In this document: in pieces, positions 12,359-22,973 of the stretch
Layout: every line of letters begins with the position of its first letter
How positions within the stretch are numbered: position 1 is the stretch's first letter
NCBI GenBank assembly: GCA_014925825.1
Contig: JACGCK010000008.1
Location: 62,001-126,000 of the forward strand
From: Pholiota molesta
Taxonomy: Eukaryota; Basidiomycota; Agaricomycetes; Agaricales; Strophariaceae
Direction: 5' to 3'
Length of the DNA stretch: 64,000 bases
Made by a program: the position numbers and the translations under genes
Notes under the pieces: model-generated
Databases searched by the model: none
What the model was told of the DNA's origin: nothing
Seen by the model: only the letters and a program-made list of their open reading frames with translations

Positions 12359-13095
12359 AACACTATTGGTACGTACTGTGTTCGCTCTTGTTGAGTCTCC
12401 GCATATTAGTCCTGATTTGTTTTACTCAGAAGCGACGTTGGAACTCACAAATCCATCCCTAGCCAGCTCGCAACCCGGTTTTTGGCGTAACCGATTCAGG
12501 GGTAGCAATGGCACCGACAGCAAGGCTATAATTTTTTGTCCATGCATTATATTTTGGAAGTATACTACTAATTCTAATCAGTCTCTCGTATAAGAGAAAT
12601 GCTAATATTGATCCACTACTTGATTTTCATCATGCGGGAGCTGCAAGATCGTCTTGAATTCTTACTGTGATACTTTTCAGGACAAATTGATCTCCAAATT
12701 ATATTTCTTCCCAAATCCTTAACTCCACACGTCGTCCCAACAGGTGAGTAGCCATTATTTCAATCGCTCTATTCGTGAAAAGGGGCTATACTTACTAGTA
12801 CCAAAGCTTACCAGTCTTGCATCGGCCACGCCTCGAGCATAGTCACCAGACACCCGAAAAAACACGTTTTAAAGTGTGTGATACGCCCGTTTGAGCCCGT
12901 TTAGCGCTGAAAACAGTCTTTAAGCACGATCTAATTTTGAACGAGTGGACAGGTTGTCAAAATTCCAGGAATCTGTTTGTAGGTCAAACCTTCATAAGCT
13001 GCCCTAGGGACGACATGAAGAATGACATACGGAGTCAAGGTTCCACCGTTCTGTCCCTCGAATTTGCTCTGTCATTCTTTCGGATATTCTTGAAT
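12359..13095. other. AT-rich spacer
   Basis: No coding sequence recognised. The region separates the hypothetical gene from the MFS relic and holds only short frames. Confidence 0.4.
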
Positions 13096-13530
13096 ATGAA
13101 CCGACCCTTGACCGGCCAGGCAATGGACGATGATCCCGAAGTCGCAAAGGAAATTTCGCGACCCGCGTCCTTGCAGAACGAGAAGGGCGATGAAAATAAA
13201 GAAGATGAAGTTGTCGAAGTGCAAAGTTCACCTCTTGCGGATGATTTTTCGAAGGGTGGTATGCAGGCTTGGTCAACTTTCTTTGGAGCGTACGTTTATC
13301 GCTTCGTTTTGAAATGGGCTGACAGCCTAATTTCCTTTGTCAGGTTTTTGTTCCAGTTCGCGACTTTAGGTAATTGTTTCGATTTTCTACGCACCATTTA
13401 TTGACATTTATTGACATACTCATGCGGTTGTCATATTCCGCAGATATATCAACGCCTTCGGCGTCTATCAAGATTTTTATGTCCGCAAATACTTAACTAC
13501 CTTCAGCCCTAGCAGTATTGGGTGGGATCT
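13096..13530 (+). pseudogene. Truncated MFS monocarboxylate permease relic
   Basis: From ATG 13096 an acidic N-terminal tail leads to FSKGGMQAWSTFFGA, then across introns to FLFQFATLG and YINAFGVYQDFYVRKYL followed by TTFSPSSIG. This is the N-terminal tail, TM1 and first loop of the same permease family as the gene at 1790-3820. The join into YINAFG is one nucleotide out of frame, and after PSSIGW all similarity stops; nothing resembling TM2 to TM12 follows before the convergent BTB gene. It is a 5' fragment left by an incomplete duplication or a deletion, and is not expected to make a transporter. Confidence 0.7.
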
Positions 13531-13630
13531 TCTGTTATATCGCATACTTATCTGCTACCAGTTTACTCTTTTTCATTGCAGTAACTCCAAGAAATATTTG
13601 ACATTGACTCTCATAAACATAAATTAGGAT

Positions 13631-14517
13631 TTAATTCTCAATGAGGAACTCCATCGGTATCGCGTTCTCGTCCAGAATATCCTCTAGTGCCCCCGGAGAG
13701 TCTGAAAAGGAAAAACCTCGTGCGCTGCTCATCGCTTCCTCTCTCTTCCTGGAAATGATCGCTGCCTTGCTTGGCCCTAGCTGCTGTATTTCCTCCTTCG
13801 ACAGAGACACAGGGCGCCTAAGGAGTTCTTGAAACGTGGGCAGTAACCAGTGCCGAAGCACATCGTGCTTCAATGCCAAGAGGATCTTGGGCACCGGTTC
13901 GATGCTACGATCTCCACGAATGTCTACGGCTGCAAGAACTTCTTTTATGACGTCGTCGAAAGTGTAGCGAAGTGATATGGAAAGAAGATCAAGCATTTTT
14001 TTACTCCCTTCAATGCGCTGACGATCAAGGATATCAGAAACCAGTAAACCGCTGAGGCTGAGCTGTATATCTACCTGTTTATCGAACATCCTAATCAACA
14101 CGTTCGGATCGAAGGTCAGATGTAATCTGCAAACATAGGAGCTTATTGACTTACCCGTAATAAAAGAAATCAAGAAGTGCTTCAAATTCTGCGCATGTTA
14201 CTTCTGGAAGATGTATTGGCCTTTTGTCGGACTGTCCATCTTGATCCCCATGTGGACCGGGCGGACAACTGAACATCGTTTCGAAGATTTCTGATTCCCG
14301 AGTGAAGAAATGCCGATGTACCTTGAACAGACGATCTTCGACCTGAAAACATTCTCAATAAGGACCTCCAGATTTTGAAATAACCCACCTTGAAGATCGC
14401 CATTTCGGAATCGCGAAAGTAATAATGCTCGTGACGAATGTGAGGTTCATCTACATCTGAGCTATTCGACGTAGATATATGAGGCAAGGTAATGAGGAGC
14501 CTCATGAGTTCAAGCAT
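13631..14517 (-). CDS. BTB/POZ domain protein, Agaricomycete type
   Basis: BTB domains mediate dimerisation and Cullin-3 or other protein contacts; members of this lineage-expanded fungal family have no known specific role. Reading from ATG 14517: HEHYYFRDSEMAIFKV, then after an intron (about 14345-14388) EDRLFKVHRHFFTRESEIF and GPHGDQDGQSDKRPIHLPEV, LLDFFYY, another intron with GTAAGTC donor near 14155, and LHLTFDPNVL. The C-terminal half contains LLSISLRYTFDDVIKEVLAA and KILLALKHDVLRHWL, the helical part that follows BTB in this family, ending EFLIEN at 13631. All pieces of the family are present; exact intron ends near 14090 and 14030 are uncertain. Confidence 0.75.
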
Positions 14518-15685
14518 AAAACAGTCGTTTGAGTGCCTGCTGAAGGGGGTGTTAAGTCAAGAGGGAGACTGAGAATCAATGGCTTCTGGCATATTTTATA
14601 GGGCTGCAGTGAGGCAACGTGGATATACCTTTCACGCATTCCAACTAAAGAAGTACTCAACGTGGTTTGGATTCGCAAGAATACCCTCGGGAAACACAAT
14701 GGCCGTGGATACCGAGGTAGTAATACATGATGCCATGATGGCCAAAGCCGCAGTATGTTATGCATGGCCTCACTGCTGTCGGCGCGTCACGTATGTTGTA
14801 TGCATTCTCCGAATGAGGTATATGGCGTAGAAGCTTTATAAAATAGCTGTGGCACGAGTTACACTACCAGCACCTATCTAATCTATGATTACTAACTTCT
14901 TTGGGCGCTTACGACTTCATGATTCTTTCTGACTATTCGTTTTAATAGATGCTATTTTTGGAGCCAGCCTCCTGAATGAACTATGATTTGTTTAGGCTTT
15001 CATGCAGTGCCACAATGTGCGCACGTATTAATGCAACTAGGCATCTATGGAATCGGAATTAAACTGTTTAACTATCTATATCTCGTCGACGTTTCCGCAC
15101 GGCCATTTCCTGGCCATTTTCTTGTTCAGATTGGCATAAATCACAAGTAGAGTACATATGCAGTAAGAGCAGCGAGCGCCTTGGGAATGCTTGGAGTTTG
15201 CTTGGACCTTCTTGACCACTGTGTCGGAGTAGGAGCGGAACCTAAAGGATCCTTATCAACTGATTCAATGAACGAATTTTATTGTGCTAGATTTCTCATA
15301 TTGGAAGATGCTCTATGCTCAAAAACAGCGAGGCAGCGGTGTAAATTTTATCACCACTACACTCTTAGTTCCGCTTGAGACTGTCTGTACTTCGAAGTCT
15401 ATCGAAGCACATAATCGATTTCTTGCGATTTACTTATAACTTCAAGTTATAAGTCACTACACCTGAGATCGCCAAATTTCTCATGTCATGCGATGATGTT
15501 AGATCAAAATTAGAAAGGCACGCCAAGGAATATTCAAGGTCCAGTTTGGATCAAGAAGTGGCAATCAGGCAGATTGGCAGCTGTTTTGGACCACAGATCT
15601 CCCATTAAGGGGCCAAGCGGCGAGCGTATCGCTGCCTGTGGAATTGCATATAAGATGATGATCAACATTTCCGAACTCCAAGACC
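14518..15685. other. Spacer
   Basis: The promoter side of the BTB gene and of the membrane protein at 15686. Contains no recognisable coding exon. The short near-palindrome ACTTATAACTTCAAGTTATAAGT lies near 15431-15453. Confidence 0.35.
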
Positions 15686-16636
15686 ATGGATCCCCTACCG
15701 ACCGACGCTGCAGGAGCGTTGACAAGTACTACTGCATCAATTACTGCCTCTCCCACTACCATCGAGGCTGCTCTCCCTCCAAAGCCAGTCACTGTCGCTC
15801 GAAAGCATGCCAAACGCGCAAGATTTCGAAATGGGCTACGCGCAATAGGCTCGGTCCTCACTGATATACTGACGGTGATCTGGATCTGCCTGTTGTATGG
15901 AATTCCTGGATTATTTTTTTCGTAGTTGTCATTATGTGAGCGCAAATATTCTGAATCATTGAACCTGGCACTCATTATCTCTGGCATGCAGTCCAATAAT
16001 CGGCTTGAGTTTCGCGTCTGTTGCTGCAAATGGTGCAATTGCTCTGTGGGTTTGATCTCACGTTTGATAATCATAATTTTGACTTCATTATCGCATATTC
16101 TAGTTTAACTGGAAATGCAATCCTTCGCGCAGCTCATCTTGCGCATTATACGACTAATGCTGTCGCAGCGGAATCGGGGCTATCGGGGGCATAATATCAG
16201 CCATCGCTTTCGGTTTTTTACCCAATGCCTTCCCAAAGACGAAACGGGGAATTGTGGTGGCCATTCAGTATGGCCAGCTCTGTGATCGTGTCGACGCTCG
16301 CGGGGACCATAGGCTGCGCGATCCTGCAAAAAGCCCATGCCGATCTCACGGTATCGATGTTTTGCATGCCACCCGCGCTGGAGCACTTGGAGGGCTGTTT
16401 TGGGACCAGGAATGATCTTCGCTGCGCCTCTTATAATGGCAGCGCTTCTTATAATTCTGTCGCCACTGCTCATCGCGATGAAGCTTGGATTACGATGGGT
16501 ATACGTCCGGTCAAGTGAGAGCTGGAATGACAGGGGGACTTATAGAAGTTCATATTGTTATTCATATGGGACATGTGGGGATGATTCAGATATTGAGGAA
16601 GAGCTCGCTCAAATTCCACAGCATCATAGATTCTAG
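15686..16636 (+). CDS. Small membrane protein, paralog A (frame breaks)
   Basis: Starts MDPLPTDAAGALTST, a cytoplasmic tail ending in a basic patch (RKHAKRARFRNGLRAIG) and a first hydrophobic segment around VIWICLLYGIPGLFF. Later exons read SPIIGLSFASVAANGAIAL, TGNAILRAAHLAHYTTNAV, IGAIGGIISAIAFGF and, after a frame change, LGPGMIFAAPLIMAALL followed by IAMKLGLRWVYVRSSESW and an acidic tail ending IPQHHRF at 16636. Four or so membrane segments are visible. The family is unknown to me. At least two single-base frame breaks (the T7 run near 15914-15920, the GGAGGG near 16388) interrupt it. A second copy with the same exon order is at 19664. Confidence 0.5.
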
Positions 16637-17076
16637 GTATTACCAAATATTCCTATGCTAAACACGCAGAATAATGTCTATATGTTCTCAGATTAAGATA
16701 AAGTTCGGCAGTGACATGTCGAGTGGAATGTTGCCTGAATGTACTTATGTCGATAGCGGAAACGGTCTGTAGGTTTACAAACATGAACCTTCGTTGACAT
16801 GATTGATTGCTAGCACTTAATTTTACACATACATACATTCGGCAGAGTATTTGCGCTGGTTCAAGGTAGAAAGGCACAACCAAAAAAACACAAAGAAATA
16901 AATATGATCTAGGACCTGTCAGCAGGGAAGTAAATCATTTGTGTTAGAATCGACTGAATGGAGGGGGAATAGCTGCATTGCAATACATGCGATTATTTGG
17001 GTCTCATGCCACTCAAATAATGCAATGCAAAGCGTACGAACACGAAGGGGGAAAAATGCTAACCGCTTCGCGCAAG
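16637..17076. other. Spacer
   Basis: Between convergent genes; no coding sequence recognised. AT-rich with no evident repeat. Confidence 0.35.
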
Positions 17077-18950
17077 TTATAGATCGTCCATCTGATATAC
17101 GTGGGTGACCGTTTCTTTCTTCCGTCCCACCTTCTTCTTCCCAAACTTGACCAGCCCGACTCTTCTCTCAACCCGCGTCTCAAGAGGTCCGCCCCGATGG
17201 CGAGGAATAATCCGCAACGTCGGCTGCTCCTGCGTATCCGTAGTCAGAGTGAGACTGACCGTCATATCGGACGTCGTCGCTCCATCACGGACAAGCGGAA
17301 TGTCGTCCAAGTCGACCTGTGCACACGCACTGCTCCCGGGGTGGGGATACGGCAGGACGGTGAACGGGTGGAGTGTAGTGAAGCCGATGAAGGCGGGCCA
17401 GTCCCTGTCGATGCATTTCCGGTCGAACACCCGGACAACGACCGTCGCCAGATCGTTGACCTCCACGTCGAACACCTCTTCCCAGTCCGGGCTGTGCGTG
17501 TCACGCTCTGCGATTGTCGTGTACGTCTCCTCCTCGTTGATCGTAACCACGACGAAAGGGGACGGGGCGCGCAGCTTGTTGACCGTGTTCTGGTCCAGCC
17601 GCGCGAGCTGTTCGGGGCTGTATGGGTCCAGTTCGCAGTGGGGGCGCTGGAGGCCGCGTGCGTTGCGGATGATGAAGCGCAGTTTGCGCGGGTTGCTGGA
17701 CGGGCCTGCTGAGCGCCGTGACAATATGGACTCCCATAGCGAGAACAAGGGGGATATAGTTAGCAGGAGCGGCAAAATCTATTGAACGGTGTAAATTGCA
17801 GGGATTACTGGAAGAGATCGCAATTTCTTACCTGACCGAATCCCCATTGATTGTTAACATTCACATGATTGAGAAGGAGTTCGAGCTCGGTCATTACGAT
17901 GGCCCACGCGGCAAGCTACACAAAAACCACATCAGCAACGCAACCATGAAGCTAGGAGTCAAGTGATTCACGAAGGTAATGAGGATTGTCTTGCCATAGG
18001 ATTTGTACCATCTATCGGTCCCTGAAGGCGCCCAGCTGAGAATCTGGCTGGCCATCCCAGTGACGAGATCGTGAAAAGTCTGCCTAGGTCGGTATAAGCG
18101 GCTCCTAATTTGCCAGTACAATCAATACCAGAATTGTTGACCTAAGAAGGCATGAACGCTGAACATACGTTTGGCTAACATCCCCCGTGGCGAAATTCTT
18201 CCTCGTCACCGTCTCTCTACGGACCTCATTTTTCGGGTCACGCTTTGGCTTGAGCAGCTGCTGGCTGGCAATACTTGAGAAGAGCGCTCGGGTAGCGTAG
18301 AAGATCGTGGGGCTACCGCGGATTGTTCTGTACACGAACAGCAACGAAAACAGGCCCCATCCAGCGAGGCTAAGATATCGCCCACTCCCCAGCGCAGGAA
18401 GGCTGGCGCCGAAAAAGATCAGCCGGGTAGCTGCGTTGCATTCCGTGGATCCAGAGCCAAAGGTGGGGGCGGATATCCACACGTACATGGCGAAGGAATA
18501 CGTAAGAGCCGAGCGCACCCAGTTGGCGACGATTAAGAGGGGGGAGTGCATGGTGCGGGTGGAGTTCTTGTGGGACGACGGCGCCATGATTTCCGAGATC
18601 CCAAACGCCGACGCAAGGACGGGCAATAGAGTGACTGGTCTCGATGTGAAGGAAACGGAAATGCAGATGAAATTAGTAAAAGGCGCGTACCGTAAACTAC
18701 AACAATCGCATCCAGAAGGGAGATTTCTTTCTTCACAGATGTTACTATGCTTGATATTATTAGGGAGAACGCAGTCGATGTCATTGACCAGTAGGCGCCG
18801 GGGGCGTCACGGGGAGAGAAGCGAACCAGAAGCACTATTATCCAACCTGATTAGTATATCCTTCACTCAAAGAGCGCTACCTGACTCGTACCAGACAGAA
18901 GCGATTGCAAGTACAGTGCTATCCGCACTCCTGGCCCTGTTGTTCCAGGT
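17077..18950 (-). CDS. Multi-TM fungal membrane protein with C-terminal C2 domain
   Basis: Exons on the minus strand read DEPGTTGPGVRIALYLQSLL, DAPGAYWSMTSTAFSLIISS, VKKEISLLDAIVVVYG, a long exon with HSPLLIVANWVRSALTYSFA and CNAATRLIFFGASLPALGSG, and MTELELLLNHVNVNNQWGFG. This matches an uncharacterised fungal family of about seven membrane spans that I recognise by these blocks. A clean 0-phase intron (GTAAGAAATT...AATAG, about 17784-17831) joins GFGQ to ILPLLLTISPLFSLWES, and the same open frame continues without a stop into RKLRFIIRNARGL, FVVVTINEEETYTT, SPDWEEVFDVEV and VVVRVFDRK, a C2 beta-sandwich, ending at 17077. C2 domains bind membranes or phospholipids, sometimes with calcium. The 5' exon is not resolved; the true start lies at or above 18950. 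Confidence 0.65.
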
Positions 18951-19663
18951 TCATCACTAAGCCTTCCTCGACGCCTTCAAAACGGTATATGACGCACCTG
19001 AAATATCAGGGTTACTGTTCCAAAGCATCTAAGGTTCAATCACACTGAGCATCTCTGTATAAAGCTATGGATGACGGACCTAGATAGACTCTGACATATG
19101 CTATCAACGACATCGGACATCCTTTTTCTTATGTTGAGAGGATGGAAAGGGAGATGGATTAAGTGAAGCAGGCGCCATCTTAAAGTAGTTGATCAACGCA
19201 GTCAACGCTTAGTACAGAGACTCGGATTGGACTCGGGAACGTTGAACGTTGATCATCCATACAATCCTATACAATGTCAGGCACTGTCAGGCGATCCGCA
19301 TCAGGTTGTCAGCGGCAGTGCTGTGACTCCCACGCACACTTTCTGAGGCTGGGCGCTCCATGGCGTTCCTCAATCTGGCCCAGTTCTTGAAGGCAAGATG
19401 ATACCTTTGAAAAAGTACCTGCAAGCTCCCGACTTGATGATAATATTGCGTGCAGTTGCCCATATACTTAATCTTGGTATGTCTGACAAAGTTCATTTCT
19501 GTACGTATATACATAACATATATAGCTAGTTGATAAAGATCCGATATCTAGTAGCTTTAGGTTCCACTTTGACTCCGACACAGCCCTCTAGTATTAGGCG
19601 TTCAGCTCAGCTCCAAGGTATATAATAAGGAGATCAAACATTGTCCAGAGTCTAATCCCAAGC
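18951..19663. other. Spacer with likely first exon of the TM-C2 gene
   Basis: An acceptor CTTAG precedes the first recognised exon of the TM-C2 gene, so its start codon should lie in 18960-19080; MLWNSNPDIS at about 19042 downwards is a candidate but its phase does not fit. The remainder shows nothing recognisable. Confidence 0.35.
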
Positions 19664-20732
19664 ATGGCCCCTTTACCTACTACCGACCCTCTGAATTAGA
19701 GGCGCTGGCGGGTACTACACCGCCCACTGATACATTCGATTCTCTCTCCACCATCGAAGCCGTGGACCTAAACCTCAATCCTTCTCAATATCCGATTAAC
19801 GTAATCGCTGAGGAGTATTTCACTCGAAGATTGCGAATAAGATTACGCGCCGTGGGTCTAGTTAGCGCAAAAATCCTGAGGACGGCCTCTGGCTGCATCT
19901 TGTTGTTTATTGGCGGCTTGGTTTATCTCGTTGTCGCTCTTTTTTTGCTCATCGTTATCGTGCAAGTACTCGATATATTCATGAATCGCTGATGTGCACT
20001 AATAGTATGATTATCTCGACATTCCCTGCAGTTTTCAACCACCAGTACTAATCATCATCATAAATCTTGCATTTAAGGCTGCAAACGGTGCAATTCCTTT
20101 GTGAGTCCCGATTTTGAGTTCTGAATTGATAGCATTGATCCTTACTATCTGCCAAGTATGATTGGAAATGCAATCCTCCGTGGAGTGCTTCATGCGCATT
20201 ATACAACCAACACTGTAGCAGCCGCGATTGGGGCTGTAGGTGGTGTCGTTTCGGCCTTCATTTTCGGCATCGTCTTTGCGTGTCTTCCAAAAGACGAAAA
20301 TGGCCAACTACGCTGGCCATTTAGTCTGGTCTGGTCAGTCGCAGTAGCGACACTCTCAGGTCCCATAGGATTGGATCCTGCAAAGTACCATATCAACTGC
20401 CATGACATCGATGTTCTACATGCCATGGGTGCGGAGCACTTGGAGGCATAATTCTAGGACCAGGCCTATCCCTTGTGCTTGCGGTATTGTTCTCGCCACT
20501 AATCATCGCGGTGAAGCTTGGATTTAAATGGGTCTATATTCGGTCAAACGAGAGTTGGAGCGACACAGGGGTCACCGTTTTGGTATTTTTACTCTTATGG
20601 GGGCGGGGAACATGATGCAGATATACGGAAGAGGTGGCGCAACTTGAACGTCCGCGACAGAATCCGCAGCAATACAGACCACAAGTCCAACAACCATATA
20701 GGGCATATGGTAATTCCAGCTCGTTACTGTAG
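19664..20732 (+). pseudogene. Small membrane protein, paralog B (degenerate copy)
   Basis: Second copy of the gene at 15686. It begins MAPLPTTDP, then shifts frame into LEALAGTTPPTDTFDSLSTI and continues through FTRRLRIRLRAVGLV and a hydrophobic segment (CILLFIGGLVYLVVALFLLI), then LAFKAANGAIPL, IGNAILRGVLHAHYTTNTV, IGAVGGVVSAFIFGIV and PKDENGQLRWPFSLVWSVAV. A further frame break precedes LGPGLSLVLAVLFSP and VKLGFKWVYIRSNESWSD, and another lies in the tail. Frame breaks at three sites, including one within the first twenty codons, suggest a decayed copy, although base-calling deletions are common in this window. The function is unknown. Confidence 0.45.
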
Positions 20733-22055
20733 CTTGTAGTAAATAGAACGCAACACAATTATGCGTTACCCATGTTATGTGGGGGAAAGGAATAGGCGTA
20801 ATGTATATGTCGCCATTCACAGTTACAAATGCCACGCACGAGCATGTTGCCGATTGGAATTAGCCGCAGGAACATGAAGACGGGAACCTGGGTATCATAT
20901 GGATATGGAGGACCGCATGCAAAGTCCCAGTGAAGAGGCGTAGTTACGCGATGGCCTGCGGGGTATGCACATTGGGAGAAGCTTGGCTTGGCTTGGTTGA
21001 GAAATAGAGGTTGTGTGTAGGTGGGTCCAGATGTGGTACGACTCGTACGAGGGTATAGGAATCCCTCCCTCTCCTAGATCATCATCGTGCTTAGTATTCG
21101 CACTTCCTGGCCAGTGTTGTGCATAACCTATCAAGAGGGCAAGAACACCAACCATGGCTCGCAAGCGGAACTTGGCCAAGTATATCAAAACGAGTCACAG
21201 ACTTGCACTGATATGGCGCTAGGGCACTCCCATTAGGCCCAATATCATTATCCAAGCCTATTGCATTTATCGTTTCTGCGCTTTTTTGTATTTTCCGGCG
21301 CCGATTACAGTACGCGCCGTGCGTGCGAGACAAGCAAGATGACAAACAGGCTCGGAAAGCCCATGGATTTCCAGAGAAGTTACAGCGATCCTGCATATGC
21401 AAGCGTATGAGTGTGCTTCGTATGAGCTTGAAGTGCAGCAGATATTCTCCGCGAAAGATATCGATGTAAGTGGATGGAGAATTGGGGAAGAACAAAGTAA
21501 AATAAATGAGTGACGGTTGTTTGAGTGGCTTGTAGAGTACCCACGCACGCCATCGCTCACTTTCATGCTCGACGCCTGACCGGAAACTCGCATGGCATTC
21601 CGGACAAGTTGCTTGAAAGGAGCGTTATTTAATGGTTATTGATATCCAACATCACGCTGTATCATCTGAGTTTTTTTTTGTAGGTTGATTTAATTGTAAA
21701 GAAACAAAAAAAATGAAGACAGAAGACAGGATAATTGCTACAGTGGGTGGGATTAATCCCTTCGTGACGCGGAAAGATTCTACAATAAAGATGGGGACAA
21801 TATGGAGACAGTAGTAGAATGCTGAGGTATATGAAGACCGAAATCCAATCTCGAAAGTGAGGAACCATAGTGATACAGTGGGGGTGAGTAGCTTGGGTAT
21901 ATCTAGCCAGAGTCCAATATGATACAGTGGTTTTCGACGGCTGTGACCAGATGCAGAGCGCGGACCGAACAAATTAAATGAGATGTTGCGGAAATTAAGT
22001 GATATGTCGCGTGTAATTTTTTTTTGGAGAAGAACGAAGAGCCCGAAAAGGGCTA
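20733..22055. other. Spacer with weak coding signal on the minus strand
   Basis: A minus-strand frame from ATG 21155 (MVGVLALLIGYAQHWPGSAN, then acidic) to a stop at 20895 could be a small secreted or membrane protein of 86 residues, and Cys-rich frames lie just upstream near 21270-21500, but no family or consistent splicing was found. 21600-22055 is the 3' region of the Clp1-like gene, with long A/T runs. Confidence 0.25.
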
Positions 22056-22973
22056 TTAATGGTTGTGTGCAGCGAGGTTGAGGGCGCCGAGAATAACCTC
22101 CCAGGCAAGGTCCACGGCGTCCCACAGTTCGGGTCATGGAGCCCGAGGGCTACCATATCCTGCCACAGCTCCTTCACATGTGCGGCATGGCTCGTCAGCA
22201 CTTGGAGACTTGAGCCAGAAGAAGAACACAAGTACGAAGATAGCTGATGGAGTGATGAGCCAGATGCAAGAGTAGATTGCACGGTGTGGTGGGAGAGGCC
22301 GTGAACGAATCCAGAGGGAAGGGGAAAGAGGGATTTCATGACACCCTCAAGGCTGTGGTTATACAGGTATCCGTGGAGCACCTTAAATGCCGCTGGGGAT
22401 GGAAGTGTCATAGGAGAACTGGCACATGGAGCGTTCCCGAGATGGAGGCGATGAGGGAGGTAGCCGTGAAATGGAAGAGCACTGCGCCGCAATAACAATA
22501 TTATGCACGGGGAACAGGAACACATGCTCGTTGGCCGAAGATTTTGAGGACGCGATGGCGAGGACATGCGTGGGATACGTCGGCTGGGCTGGTGAGCCCG
22601 ACATGCGGATTGGGATAGACATGGAATGCGGTACATGCGATTTGGGCATAGTGGTTGGCAAATGCGATGATGACAGGGCAGAGATTCCTGCGAGCATTCT
22701 ATGTAACGAAACGCGTTAGTAAATTGTTGGAATGAAATGGAATGGGGCGACGTACTGATGTGCCTTGGGTCGGAGGCCTCTGCGGATGTACTCTGCTGGT
22801 ACATTGACGAGCTCTGGGGCTACAGCCATGATGGCGTCGCGCGACACCTCAGCAAAGGGTGGATGGGCGAGGGTACGGGGTAGCTGGATGTTTGGCGAAA
22901 CTATGGCCATGGCCTGATGGTGTCCATGACCGTGCATGGCGAAAGAAGTAGGGTGGGAGGCGACCTGGAACAT
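22056..22973 (-). CDS. Clp1-like protein (three single-base frame breaks)
   Basis: Resembles the basidiomycete Clp1 (clampless1) family, whose founding members are needed for clamp connections and dikaryon growth; most paralogs are uncharacterised. From ATG 22973 the protein reads MFQVASHPTSFAMHGHG, VAPELVNVPAEYIRRGLRP, then across an intron (22697-22754) AQPTYPTHVLAIASSKSS, HVFLFPVHNIVIAAQCSSIS, LHVPVL, PMTLPSPAAFKVLHGYLYNH, VKELWQDMVALGLHDPN and DAVDLAWEVILGALNLAA to TAA 22056. The family block of a Val-rich strand with HNIV..A..C and a later LP.P..F..L..YLY is clear. Reading it needs one extra base after SPPSR, one before PMTL and one after HDPN. It is either a recent pseudogene or an error-prone consensus; the protein-like order argues for the latter. 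Confidence 0.6.

Noticed and set aside
21361..21410. Plus-strand peptide MDFQRSYSDPAYASV
   Set aside because: Only sixteen codons including the stop, with no splice continuation; likely a chance opening.
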